The notes under the pieces: model-generated
Told to the model about the DNA's origin: nothing
What the model saw: only the letters and a program-made list of their open reading frames with translations
Database searches by the model: none
DNA from: Saprospiraceae bacterium
GTDB lineage: Bacteria; Bacteroidota; Bacteroidia; Chitinophagales; Saprospiraceae
Direction: 5' to 3'
NCBI GenBank assembly: GCA_027486765.1
Contig: JAIXOO010000042.1
Location: 1-32,300, forward strand
DNA length: 32,300 nucleotides
In this document: positions 18,009-26,046 of the stretch, in pieces
How the letters are laid out: each line of letters opens with the position of its first letter
How positions within the stretch are numbered: the first letter of the stretch is position 1
Made by a program: the position numbers and the translations under genes

Positions 18009-18260
18009 TCAAGCTGCATTTTGCTGCAGGAAAAAACTAGCATCCCGCACCGTGTCAATTTTTGCGGCTTGCTCTTGGTTAAGGAAAACGCCAAATTGAG
18101 ATTCTAATTTTGCAATCAACAAGTCTTTGTCAACCGAGTCTAGGTATAAATCGTCAATGAGGTCAGTGTGGGGGTTAATGCGCGAGGAAGGGATGTTGAG
18201 TTCCCATGCAATCAATTCAATGATACGGTCCTCGGCGGTCCATTTACTCTTTTTAGCCAT
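18009..18260 (-). CDS. Acyl carrier protein-like protein
   Basis: 83 residues from the ATG at 18260; an upstream in-frame start at 18311 would add 17 unlike residues, so the shorter form is preferred. It is a four-helix carrier whose serine S42, in LYLDSVDKDLL, would receive 4'-phosphopantetheine and carry an acyl chain as a thioester. The flanking words DLIDDLYLDSVD and LESQFGVFLNQEQAAKIDTVRDA match the helix II and III region of bacterial ACPs. No fatty-acid synthase, ketosynthase or transferase lies beside it, so this is not the standard acpP locus; a special-purpose carrier is likely. It is in the same direction as the LanC-like gene but 255 bases away, so a shared transcript is uncertain. 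Confidence 0.85.
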   Translation of the reverse strand: MAKKSKWTAEDRIIELIAWELNIPSSRINPHTDLIDDLYLDSVDKDLLIAKLESQFGVFLNQEQAAKIDTVRDASFFLQQNAA

Positions 18261-18515
18261 TACCACAGTTTCACAGTTTAGGTGATGAAATATTTGGGTT
18301 AACAGGATCATCAGTAAGACAACAGTCCGTAGAATTTGGTTTCTCTATTCATCCAAAATCGAATAAAGAACGAATCCAGATAGGGATAGGTTGCCTGGAA
18401 GTGACAATATTTTTGACAAAACCCAATGAAGTGACGCTAAACTGCGCTGAAATGACGATTATCTGCCTTGAATTGTAAACCTAGTTTTCAAAAAAGAGCC
18501 AGCCAATTTACAATC

Positions 18516-19862
18516 TTATTTTGCTTCCCTTCCGTAAGGTTCATCTGGAAAACGAATCAACTGTTTTTTACCTTGTTCCAATTCCAACCAATGACAAAGC
18601 AGGATACCAATGCCCGCAGCACCCTGCATGTACCCTGTTTGGGCGGCCAATGCTTCGGGCTCTGTACGGTTTTCTGCCTGAATCCAGCGCAGGCCCTGGG
18701 CGTCGGAGGTTGCGCGTTTGAGCAGATCTTGAGTGTGGAGCCAGGCGTAATTGCGGTATTTCTTTTTGCCTTCCATTTGATACAAAGTCAAAAAGAATTC
18801 GGCTACCCCAGCATTGCCACAACACTGGCTCACATTGTTCCAAAAACCTGGTGTACGTTCTTGCGGAATGGGCGATTTTAAGAGGGTTGTTATCGCCGCC
18901 TCCCAGGGTTTTACCCAGGTTTTGCGTTCTTTTTTGTAAGAGTTGTACAACACGTAGTACAAACGCGCCGTACCCACCGGGCCGTGGCAGTAGCCGTAAT
19001 AAAAGAGTTGTTTGCCATCGCCCTCTTCGTGGTGTGGAATCAGGCCATCGGCATTTTTTAAGGTTTGTAAATACCGGGCACCATTCAGTGCAACGCGCAA
19101 ATACCGGCCTTCCTCTAAAATGGCAAATACTTCCGCTGCGAAATAAGCTACCCCAGCGGTGCCGTGGGAGAAATTGGGCATCGTTCTTTCCGCACCGGGC
19201 CACATGCGCCATTTCCATTGTTCGGTGTTGACGCGTTGGGCTGCGGTGATGAGCCAGTTGCAGGTATTGGCGGCCAGTTCGAGGTAGGTGAAGTTTTTGG
19301 TTTCCCGGTAAGCGTATAGCAGGAACAGACCAATGCCGGAATTACCAGCAATGATGTCGGTAACGTAGCCCCAGTGGGTTGTTTCGCCCCGGGTTTCGGC
19401 AGCATTGAGCAGCAATTTGAGCACACGCTGGAACCCTTCGTTGTATTTGGCGTCCTTGGTGGCTTTGTATACTTCTTGCAAAGTAAAACCTACGCCACAA
19501 ATTCCAGAAAAAAGCCCGACTTTGCCTTGCGCGTCCATTTCGCCCAGCTGCTCGGGCAAACGGGTGAGCAAAAAATTAGCCCCATTTTTGGCTTCCTCGA
19601 GGTATTCCGCCCGATTGGTAGCGTGATGAGCTTCCAGGTAAAACAACACGATACCGGGAATGCCGCTGTACAAATCCAAACCGATCCGCCCACCGCTATC
19701 GCCCGGAATTACGGGCCAACTGCTGCCTTCAGCACTGGTTTTGACGTGTTGGTGCAACCACAAATGGATGCGTTGGATGCTATCGGCCAAGCCACTTTGG
19801 GCCTGAAGCTGAACGACAAAAAAAAGCAAAGACAGGCCGATGATACTGCTGCGAAGGCGCAT
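18516..19862 (-). CDS. Exported LanC-like (lanthionine synthetase C family) protein with Cys-Cys-Gly motif
   Basis: 448 residues from the ATG at 19862; a TTG two codons earlier is unlikely. LanC proteins are alpha/alpha-barrel zinc proteins that add cysteine thiols to dehydrated residues. Seven Gly-rich hairpins mark the barrel: YSGIPG (65-70), FSGICGVG (118-125), AGNSGIG (172-178), SHGTAGV (232-238), CHGPVG (292-297), CCGNAG (347-352) and MQGAAGIG (412-419). Zinc ligands are expected at C292 in Y-C-H-G and at C347/C348, where most LanC proteins have C-H-G. H233 matches the conserved active-site His region. Oddly, the N-terminus is a clear signal peptide (IIGLSLLFFVVQLQAQ|S), placing it outside the cytoplasm. 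No LanB, LanM or precursor peptide is near. It starts 44 bases after the LOG gene on the same strand. A non-lanthipeptide role is quite possible. Confidence 0.88.
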   Translation of the reverse strand: MRLRSSIIGLSLLFFVVQLQAQSGLADSIQRIHLWLHQHVKTSAEGSSWPVIPGDSGGRIGLDLYSGIPGIVLFYLEAHHATNRAEYLEEAKNGANFLLTRLPEQLGEMDAQGKVGLFSGICGVGFTLQEVYKATKDAKYNEGFQRVLKLLLNAAETRGETTHWGYVTDIIAGNSGIGLFLLYAYRETKNFTYLELAANTCNWLITAAQRVNTEQWKWRMWPGAERTMPNFSHGTAGVAYFAAEVFAILEEGRYLRVALNGARYLQTLKNADGLIPHHEEGDGKQLFYYGYCHGPVGTARLYYVLYNSYKKERKTWVKPWEAAITTLLKSPIPQERTPGFWNNVSQCCGNAGVAEFFLTLYQMEGKKKYRNYAWLHTQDLLKRATSDAQGLRWIQAENRTEPEALAAQTGYMQGAAGIGILLCHWLELEQGKKQLIRFPDEPYGREAK

Positions 19863-19906
19863 TGGCAATTGGTTTTTAGAAAAATAACATAAAGTATTGT
19901 TCCCCG

Positions 19907-20632
19907 CTATAACAGCTCAAAGTTCGGCTTTAGTTTATTGGTATGCCCATAAAAGTCATTGATGATTTTAATGACCTCTTCGGGATCATCGGTGAGCGGC
20001 AACAAATCCAGATCGCCGGGCGAGATGTTGTGCTCCTCTTCCTGCATGACATCGAACATCCATTGTTTGAGGCCTGACCAGTACTTGGTGCCCACTAGAA
20101 TCACTGGCACTTTGTTGATTTTTTTGGTTTGGATCAAAGTGAGCACTTCAAATACCTCATCGATGGTACCAAAACCACCCGGTAAAGCTACAAATGCCTG
20201 GGCATACTTGACAAACATGACCTTGCGGATGAAAAAATAGCGGAAGTGCAGGTTTTTATCGTTGTCGATGTATGCATTGTTGTTTTGTTCAAAAGGCAGG
20301 CTGATGTTCAAACCCACCGATTTACCGCCATACAAGGTGGCTCCCTTGTTGCCTGCTTCCATGATCCCCGGGCCGCCGCCAGTGATGACGCCGTAGCCTT
20401 CGATGGTCAAACGCCGGGCAATGTCTATGGCGAGTTTGTAATAATTATTGTCGGGTTTGGTCCGCGCAGATCCGAAGATGGATACACAGGGGCCAATGAC
20501 GTTCAAGGTCTCGAAGCCCTCCACAAATTCTGATATTACCTTGAACATGGTCCAGGAATTCTGGCCCTTTAGTTCCTGCGACCACTCCTTCATGTGGGGG
20601 TGCGCTTGGGTTGTTGGTTTGTTTTCCGACAT
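19907..20632 (-). CDS. TIGR00730/LOG family Rossmann-fold protein (nucleoside 5'-monophosphate phosphoribohydrolase-like)
   Basis: 241 residues from the ATG at 20632 (MSENKPTTQ); a longer in-frame start at 20752 adds 40 low-quality residues and is rejected. LOG proteins, often mislabelled lysine decarboxylases, split purine or cytokinin nucleoside monophosphates into base and ribose phosphate in the cytoplasm. The diagnostic motifs are GGGPGIMEAGN (85-95) and PGGFGTIDEVFE (151-162), with the conserved F-x-x-R-K at 133-137 (FFIRK). The N-terminal tail is polar, as in longer members of this family. The LanC-like gene follows 44 bases after the stop, so they form a probable two-gene unit. A TATATTTC sequence 35 bases upstream resembles the Bacteroidota -7 box. 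Base preference is unknown. Confidence 0.93.
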   Translation of the reverse strand: MSENKPTTQAHPHMKEWSQELKGQNSWTMFKVISEFVEGFETLNVIGPCVSIFGSARTKPDNNYYKLAIDIARRLTIEGYGVITGGGPGIMEAGNKGATLYGGKSVGLNISLPFEQNNNAYIDNDKNLHFRYFFIRKVMFVKYAQAFVALPGGFGTIDEVFEVLTLIQTKKINKVPVILVGTKYWSGLKQWMFDVMQEEEHNISPGDLDLLPLTDDPEEVIKIINDFYGHTNKLKPNFELL

Positions 20633-20666
20633 ACGTTTCTGGTCGTTTTTGAAAAGAAAAAGGACG

Positions 20667-20674
20667 GAAATATA
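20667..20674 (-). promoter_or_regulatory. Possible -7 promoter box for LOG-LanC genes
   Basis: On the minus strand the bases read TATATTTC, seven of eight to TAnnTTTG, 34 bases before the LOG ATG. A convincing -33 element was not found, so this is tentative. Confidence 0.3.
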
Positions 20675-20867
20675 GTTTTTTTTGGGAAATGTAGGTGGGG
20701 AAAAGTGGGGAAAGTTTGTATTGAATGTTAAATGCCTGGCATTGTCGGCCATTGGCTTTTAAAGCTTCGCTTGGCACTTGCCCTTGTGAAGTATAGTGCG
20801 CATTTTGCATTTTAATTGTTGTGATATTTTGCGAATCAACAGCCTGGATCATTTAAAATGAGTTGTT

Positions 20868-21845
20868 ATGCGAAAAATGATTCAACTATTATTCTGCATG
20901 GTATGTAGCTGTTTATTGCTTATAGCTGAATTGTCAGCCCAAAGTTACCTGCCTTTTCCCACTAAAAATGCGGAATGGAGTAGAGTAGTCACGGTAGTCG
21001 GTGACTACGATCCAGTTTACATCACTTCCCACTATGCTCCCCGAGGAGACACTACCATACAAAATAAGGTTTTTACAAAACTATATATCAACACAGGTAA
21101 AGCATTTAGGATTGACTCTGCTCACTATGTTGGTGCTTACATCAATGAATCAAACCGCGTTTTTTTTATAGACAAAGGTGAGCTCAGCCCACGGTTATTG
21201 TATGATTTCAATCTCCCTGTTGGTTGGATTGATGAATCATCACCGAATTGTAACCCCAACGCTCTCAGGTGTGTACTTTTTCGGCTTGCTTCCATTGACA
21301 CGGTTGTGTATGATGATCAGGTCAAGCGAGCAAGATTTAATTTTGAAATAGGTAGAAAGCCAGACAACGGTGTCTTTATGGGGAGCTACGCCTATTCCTG
21401 GATAGAAGGCATTGGAAGTACGCTTGGCTTTTTTCCTGATCTAAGCAATACTATGTTTGTGCCAGTTACCCCTCAAGTCTTCCTAGACTTACTTTGTTTC
21501 AAACAGAATGACACTTTGCTTTATACACATCCTCGTTTGTACAAAGGCAAGTGTTTTGTGGATATTGTCGACGACGTGAAGACCATAGATGATCCCATTA
21601 CAATAAACATTTACCCCAACCCTGCCTCTGACCAACTTTTTATTCAACATGATTTAAACCTGAATAAAAGCACCTCAAGCGTTCTGCTAATGGATGTGAT
21701 GGGGCGGGTGGTTTTGCAAAAGCCGCTGGATGCTTCCCTGATTCAATTGGATGTTTCGACTATATCCCCTGGGATTTATTTTGTGCAGATTCTTTCGAAG
21801 GAAGGGAGGGTGAGCGTCTGTAAAAAGATTATCAAGGTATATTGA
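20868..21845 (+). CDS. Secreted protein with T9SS type A sorting domain
   Basis: 325 residues. The N-terminus MRKMIQLLFCMVCSCLLLIAELSAQ|S is a signal peptide; the second Met (residue 4) could also start it. Residues about 26-230 form a domain I do not recognise, with a short Cys-containing stretch (SSPNCNPNALRCVLF) and aromatic-rich strands; similar unassigned beta-rich modules are common in T9SS cargo of this group. The last 85 residues are the sorting tail: INIYPNPASDQLFIQHD, LLMDVMGRVV, SPGIYFVQIL and a basic end (VCKKIIKVY). It should be exported through the outer membrane by T9SS. It stands alone, divergent from the LOG gene and convergent with the macrodomain gene. TATTTTG about 40 bases upstream is one base short of the usual -7 box. 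Confidence 0.9.
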   Translation: MRKMIQLLFCMVCSCLLLIAELSAQSYLPFPTKNAEWSRVVTVVGDYDPVYITSHYAPRGDTTIQNKVFTKLYINTGKAFRIDSAHYVGAYINESNRVFFIDKGELSPRLLYDFNLPVGWIDESSPNCNPNALRCVLFRLASIDTVVYDDQVKRARFNFEIGRKPDNGVFMGSYAYSWIEGIGSTLGFFPDLSNTMFVPVTPQVFLDLLCFKQNDTLLYTHPRLYKGKCFVDIVDDVKTIDDPITINIYPNPASDQLFIQHDLNLNKSTSSVLLMDVMGRVVLQKPLDASLIQLDVSTISPGIYFVQILSKEGRVSVCKKIIKVY

Positions 21846-21865
21846 GCGCTGCCATTGCCACTGAG

Positions 21866-22381
21866 CTAGTCTAGCTGCAGCAATTTCTTGTAAATCTCCA
21901 AATTCTCCTCATCAAAACACACAAACACCACCTTTTCAATTCCTGAATTCTCGCTTAAAAAAGCCTGCACCGTATCCACCGCAATCTCCGCTGCCCGCTG
22001 CTTCGGAAAACGATAAATGCCTGTGCTGATATTCGGAAACGCGATCGTCTTCACCTCATGTTCGACAGCCAGTTTAAGGCTACTCAAATAAGCTGAGGCC
22101 AGCAAGGCTTCTTCATTGGATTTCCCCTGGTTCCACACTGGGCCTACGGTATGGATAACGTACTTCGCCGGAAGTTTGCCCGCAGTAGTGATCACGGCTG
22201 TGCCCACTGGACAGCCGCCTTGTTTGCTACGGATTTTTTTACAATCTTCCAGAATGTCAGGTCCACCAGCCCGATGGATGGCACCATCTACGCCACCACC
22301 ACCCAGCAAGGAGGTATTGGCCGCATTGACAATGGCGTCGACAGGGATTTTGGTGATGTCGCCTTGGATTACTTCGATCAT
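21866..22381 (-). CDS. Macrodomain protein, O-acetyl-ADP-ribose deacetylase (YmdB-like)
   Basis: 171 residues from the ATG at 22381; a longer frame from 22426 would overlap the upstream gene. Macrodomains bind ADP-ribose and in this class remove acetyl from O-acetyl-ADP-ribose or ADP-ribose from proteins or nucleic acids, in the cytoplasm. Motifs are complete: GDIT (7-10), [20 protein letters not shown] (17-36), [16 protein letters not shown] and the loop [10 protein letters not shown] (117-126). N19, N22 and D32 occupy the usual ligand-binding places. It begins 13 bases after the Rpn-family gene on the same strand, which suggests co-transcription and possibly joint function. Deacetylase versus ADP-ribosyl hydrolase preference cannot be decided here. 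Confidence 0.95.
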   Translation of the reverse strand: MIEVIQGDITKIPVDAIVNAANTSLLGGGGVDGAIHRAGGPDILEDCKKIRSKQGGCPVGTAVITTAGKLPAKYVIHTVGPVWNQGKSNEEALLASAYLSSLKLAVEHEVKTIAFPNISTGIYRFPKQRAAEIAVDTVQAFLSENSGIEKVVFVCFDEENLEIYKKLLQLD

Positions 22382-22394
22382 GTAATTTTGATGA

Positions 22395-23276
22395 CTAATC
22401 CAACTTGGCTTTGTATTGTTCCACAACAGCGAGTGCTTCTACTTCATTCAAACCCTCGGCTTGTAATAAGCTCACTATTACTTCAGTCACTTTTTCCACT
22501 GGGCTCTTGACCATTATAGCAATTTTTTCTAATGAAAACTCCTGGAGGGACCAGAGTGTTTGAATGAACTCTTGCTTTTCAAGCTCAATTCCTTCTTCTC
22601 TACCTTGCTCAATCCCTTGAAGATATAGCCCATCGGTTTCGATGTCATAATGAATAGTCATGGCTTCAACTTGAGTTTTTACAATGAGTTCCATCTTTCT
22701 TAAACGTGATAAAATTAACAATTGTTTTTGATACTTTTTGACTCTGAAAGAGCCTTTTAGGATTTTGTTTAGGCTACTTAAAATTTGCCTAATGACCACA
22801 TCTGGCGCATCTTGTCCAAAATCGCAAAGAATAGCCAGAATCACTTCCTCGGGAATAGTTGAGTTTAAAAACACCTCTTTGGGTATGTTTTTTAATACGA
22901 TTACTTCAAACTGAAATTCCAAACCACTAAGCGAAAGGTAATTTTTCTTGATTTGAGTGCCCAAGCCCATACCGGCATAAATAACAATTTGCCTTAAGGG
23001 TAGAGCTGTAATCTGGTGGAAAAGGGCATAATGCAGAAAGTTACGCTTTCGTAAATCTTCATCACTAACATGAAACTCAATTTGCAGGCCGTAGTCTAAA
23101 TTTACGTCATCATGGACAACTCTCCTGATATTGTCCATTTCTGCTTCCTGAGTTACCTGCATTTTTGCATCTATAGGAACGAGCTTAGGAGGTGATAACC
23201 CCAACACTTTCTTTAATAAATGCAAGAGTAAAGGTTCAATATTTTCCTTGAAAATGCGATCGTAGTTGTTTGCCAT
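22395..23276 (-). CDS. Rpn/PD-(D/E)XK nuclease family protein (transposase-like)
   Basis: 293 residues. The layout matches the Rpn (recombination-promoting nuclease) group of PD-(D/E)XK proteins, linked to DNA cleavage, horizontal recombination and, in some bacteria, phage defence. Seen are the N-terminal [27 protein letters not shown] with the first acidic residue (D48), then [20 protein letters not shown] with E69 followed by F-H where relatives usually have F-Q; the change may weaken catalysis. The line [23 protein letters not shown] continues the fold. The C-terminus has the typical charged helix [15 protein letters not shown] and a last helical segment. No terminal repeats or target duplications flank it. 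The macrodomain gene follows at 13 bases. It is not proof of a mobile element, since such genes are often fixed in Bacteroidota and cyanobacteria. Confidence 0.85.
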   Translation of the reverse strand: MANNYDRIFKENIEPLLLHLLKKVLGLSPPKLVPIDAKMQVTQEAEMDNIRRVVHDDVNLDYGLQIEFHVSDEDLRKRNFLHYALFHQITALPLRQIVIYAGMGLGTQIKKNYLSLSGLEFQFEVIVLKNIPKEVFLNSTIPEEVILAILCDFGQDAPDVVIRQILSSLNKILKGSFRVKKYQKQLLILSRLRKMELIVKTQVEAMTIHYDIETDGLYLQGIEQGREEGIELEKQEFIQTLWSLQEFSLEKIAIMVKSPVEKVTEVIVSLLQAEGLNEVEALAVVEQYKAKLD

Positions 23277-23389
23277 AATTTACATTGAGGGCTATTTCAA
23301 TGCAAATTAGATCATCTGGATTTCCGAGTCACGTCACTTTTTACAACTTTTGACCAGTGCAAATTTCCGCAATTCACCCTACCCATTGA

Positions 23390-24901
23390 TCACTGCAACC
23401 CCGCAATCAACTCAAATTCCTCCTCCAACTTCCCACTCAAGCGTTCAAAAACCTCAAAATACTTCATGTACAAGTCATGATTTTGTTCATCCGGGCTATA
23501 CGTACCCGTAAAATGGGTACTGGCCGAAGCTTCCTCCAAACCACTGAAATACCCCATCTGGGTCAAGGCGATCAAGGCTGTGCCTTGCGCAATGCTGTCC
23601 ACCTGAGTATTGACCTGTACCGGCAAACCATAAATGTCGGTCAGGATTTGCGCAAAGAGCGGCACACTGGCATAAGAACCCGTCATGCTGATGCTGTCGA
23701 AAGAACGCTGCGTACCTAGCAGTTTGCCAATGCTGTACATCTCCAGCAAGATTCCCTCAACACAAGCCCGCAGCAGGTGTTTGGGTTCGTGGGTAATGTT
23801 GAGGCCAAAAAACACGCCCCGGGCATTGGCATTCCAAATCGGGGCTCTTTCGCCCAATAAATAAGGCAGAAACAACAAACCTTTGGCCCCTGCGGGCACA
23901 TACACCGCATCGCGGATCAACTCTTCCCGCACCTGCTCAAATTCCTGGCCCTGGTGAAAATTGCCAAATTGCTGGGTGAACCAATCAAAAGCCACCCCAA
24001 CATTGTTGCTGGGCCCACCCGAAATAAAGTAGTCGTCGGCAAGTAAGTAATTGAAAAAGCGCTGCTGCTCATCGGCCAAAAACTCTTTGCCAGCTACCCG
24101 CACTGCGCCACTGGAAGCAATGGTGACGGTTGCCCTTTTATGGCGAATGTCGCCCGAACCCAGGGTCGCCGAACAGCCATCACTGGAACCCAAAATTACT
24201 TTGGTCGTGCTAGCCAGGCGCAAGGACTTGTAATACTCCTTTTTTAAACCCACTTCATCAAAATAGATCGAAACGGGGGTGGACAGTTGCTCTTTGTCGA
24301 TGCCCGCAAAACTCAGGGATTGGGCATTCCACTTCAATTGATGGATGTCAAAAAGCCCGGTAGAGGAAGCGATGCTGTGGTCAACAAGGTATTCTCCCGT
24401 CAATTGTAAAATGATGTATTCCTTGAGGGAGATGAATTTATAAGCTTGGTTGAAGCGTTCGGGGTCTTGCTGCTGCATCCAGGCAATTTTTGCGAGGGGC
24501 GACATGGGGTGGATGGGCGTACCGGTGTTGTTGTAAATGCTGGTGCCTTCTGGGCTGTTTTTCAACATTTTCGACTGCTTGATCGCGCGATTGTCGGCCC
24601 AAATGACTGCATTCCCCAGGGGGCGTCCATTTTTATCCACAGCCAATACGCTGTGCATGGCTGCACAAAAACAGATGGCTTGGACCTTGTATTTTTGGGG
24701 ATGAATCTGCTCGTTCAAGAAGTTTTTCAACACATACAAGGTCGTGATGAATACCTGTTCGGGGTCTTGCTCACTGTAATCTGCTTGGGGGTGAAAAGTG
24801 GGATACGAACCTTTCCGCATGCCCAATACTTTTCCACTGAGGTCAAATGCATGGATTCGAACTGCCGAGGTATTGATGTCAATGGTAAGAATACAATCCA
24901 T
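23390..24901 (-). CDS. FGGY family carbohydrate kinase, gluconokinase/xylulokinase-like, diverged copy
   Basis: 503 residues, normal length for FGGY kinases, which phosphorylate sugars or sugar acids with ATP in the cytoplasm. LPYLLGERAPIWNANARG (345-362), ADNRAIKQS (102-110) and SSDGCSATLG with the likely base D241 resemble gluconokinases of this fold. Two points are unusual: the phosphate-1 loop reads DINTSAVRI (8-16) where D-I-G-T-T/S-x-x-K is expected, and the adenosine motif reads MTGSYASVPLFAQI (406-419) where G-G-x-A-K-S is usual. The second kinase at 31054 keeps both. It lies 53 bases downstream of the AraC gene on the same strand, so regulator and kinase probably share a transcript. 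Substrate is inferred as gluconate or a related sugar acid; lowered or altered activity is possible. Confidence 0.93.
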   Translation of the reverse strand: MDCILTIDINTSAVRIHAFDLSGKVLGMRKGSYPTFHPQADYSEQDPEQVFITTLYVLKNFLNEQIHPQKYKVQAICFCAAMHSVLAVDKNGRPLGNAVIWADNRAIKQSKMLKNSPEGTSIYNNTGTPIHPMSPLAKIAWMQQQDPERFNQAYKFISLKEYIILQLTGEYLVDHSIASSTGLFDIHQLKWNAQSLSFAGIDKEQLSTPVSIYFDEVGLKKEYYKSLRLASTTKVILGSSDGCSATLGSGDIRHKRATVTIASSGAVRVAGKEFLADEQQRFFNYLLADDYFISGGPSNNVGVAFDWFTQQFGNFHQGQEFEQVREELIRDAVYVPAGAKGLLFLPYLLGERAPIWNANARGVFFGLNITHEPKHLLRACVEGILLEMYSIGKLLGTQRSFDSISMTGSYASVPLFAQILTDIYGLPVQVNTQVDSIAQGTALIALTQMGYFSGLEEASASTHFTGTYSPDEQNHDLYMKYFEVFERLSGKLEEEFELIAGLQ

Positions 24902-24954
24902 GATCGTCGGTTATGTCATTAGTCAAAGTAGTTCTTTTATTTCAAAACCGTTAT

Positions 24955-25836
24955 TTACTGGTTCTTCCGGTACGCCCGCGGCGTGTAACCCGTTAGTTTT
25001 TTAAAAGTTGAGGAAAAGTGCTGTGAGGAATAAAATCCCGTTTCCAGCGCAATCCGCGTCAAACTGTGCTTGCTTTGCCGCAACAACTTAATGGCTTCCG
25101 CAATCCGCAGGTTGATGAGGTAATGCAAGGGAGAAAATCCCGTAAACACTTTTACCTTTTCTGTAAATGCGGTAGTGCCCAAACCCACCAGGCCCGCCAT
25201 TTCTTCTACAGTCCAGGGGTGAGCGAGGTTACTGCGCAAGGTTTGCTCCAGTTTCAGGAAAATTTGGGGGAAATCCCGCCTGAAATTTTCGGCCTTGCTC
25301 AAGTGCCGCACCATTTCGATGAACAATTCATCCAGCAAGTGATTGACCCGCGTACGGTAGCCCATTTCCTGTTGCATGATTTCGTATTCGATGCTTTGCA
25401 AAATAGTCGCACCCGCCCCAAAGCGGGTCAATACTGGCGTTTTGTTCATGGCCAAAATTTTGCCCATCACGCCTTGTTCAGATTCAGAAATGCCGCTCCA
25501 AGTGCCCAATTGTAGTTTTCCCTGAACATCAAAATACTCGGGCTGAATGCCGATCCAAGTCAAAGTGCCAATGTCCATGATTCCCTTGGTACTACCAATG
25601 GCTTGCCAGGGACAGGCCAATGCTGTATCCCCAGGGAAAAGGGTGTAACCTTGTCCTGCAATGTTCCAATCGAATTTTCCTTCGGTAATCAAACCCACCC
25701 TGAGCTCGGAATGAGTTTTGATGTTAAATGAATTTAATTGTATGTTCTGGATTTTAAGTTTTACTAACTCAGTGATGTAAGGAAAATGTCGAAGTTGTTC
25801 CGCCTGGCCTTGTTGCAACAACAATAAGTGGTTCAT
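24955..25836 (-). CDS. AraC family transcriptional regulator
   Basis: 293 residues from the ATG at 25836; an in-frame ATG at 25866 would add ten residues and overlap the inverted repeat at 25853-25888, so the inner start is preferred without proof. The N-terminal half looks like a cupin-type sensing domain (SELRVGLITEGKFDWNI, GYTLFPGDTALACPWQ). The C-terminal 95 residues are the double helix-turn-helix: TVEEMAGLVGLGTTAFTEKV for the first HTH, FTGFSPLHYLINLRI between, and LTRIALETGFYSSQHFSSTF with FKKLTGYTPRAYRKNQ for the second, the classic AraC signature. It lies between the divergent kinase and SusC genes and should control this sugar locus in response to a ligand. A -7 box at 25917-25924 is a likely promoter. 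Confidence 0.94.
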   Translation of the reverse strand: MNHLLLLQQGQAEQLRHFPYITELVKLKIQNIQLNSFNIKTHSELRVGLITEGKFDWNIAGQGYTLFPGDTALACPWQAIGSTKGIMDIGTLTWIGIQPEYFDVQGKLQLGTWSGISESEQGVMGKILAMNKTPVLTRFGAGATILQSIEYEIMQQEMGYRTRVNHLLDELFIEMVRHLSKAENFRRDFPQIFLKLEQTLRSNLAHPWTVEEMAGLVGLGTTAFTEKVKVFTGFSPLHYLINLRIAEAIKLLRQSKHSLTRIALETGFYSSQHFSSTFKKLTGYTPRAYRKNQ

Positions 25837-25852
25837 AGTCGGCTTCAGAAAA

Positions 25853-25888
25853 GATTTTATGCACAAGAAACCTAGAGTACATAAAATC
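25853..25888. promoter_or_regulatory. Inverted repeat in the AraC gene leader
   Basis: GATTTTATGCAC (25853-25864) and GTACATAAAATC (25877-25888) form an inverted repeat with one mismatch in 12 and a 12-base spacer. It lies between the AraC -7 box and its chosen ATG, so it could be a leader hairpin or an operator for autoregulation. Confidence 0.55.
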
Positions 25889-25916
25889 CAGCACGCTTGT
25901 TTAAGCTAATTTCCAA

Positions 25917-25924
25917 CAAAAATA
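25917..25924 (-). promoter_or_regulatory. Bacteroidota -7 promoter box (TATTTTTG) for the AraC-kinase transcript
   Basis: On the minus strand the bases read TATTTTTG, an exact fit to TAnnTTTG, about 80 bases before the chosen AraC ATG (50 before the alternative one). No well-spaced -33 TTTG is visible. On the other strand of this 210-base gap, GACATTTG (25998-26005) is a one-off match that might serve susC. Confidence 0.5.
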
Positions 25925-26046
25925 AGTCAAACTTTGGGCAAAAAAGTACAAAATTCGCCGCCAAGCATATATGGAAGTTGGTTTGTTTTGAATCCATGAC
26001 ATTTGTAACGATTTATTACGCACTTTAAAAACCTAATCATCGGATC

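Noticed and set aside
18408-18415. Exact TATTTTTG -7 box on the plus strand
   Set aside because: No plus-strand gene follows; both flanking genes are on the minus strand, so it is probably a chance match in A+T-rich sequence.
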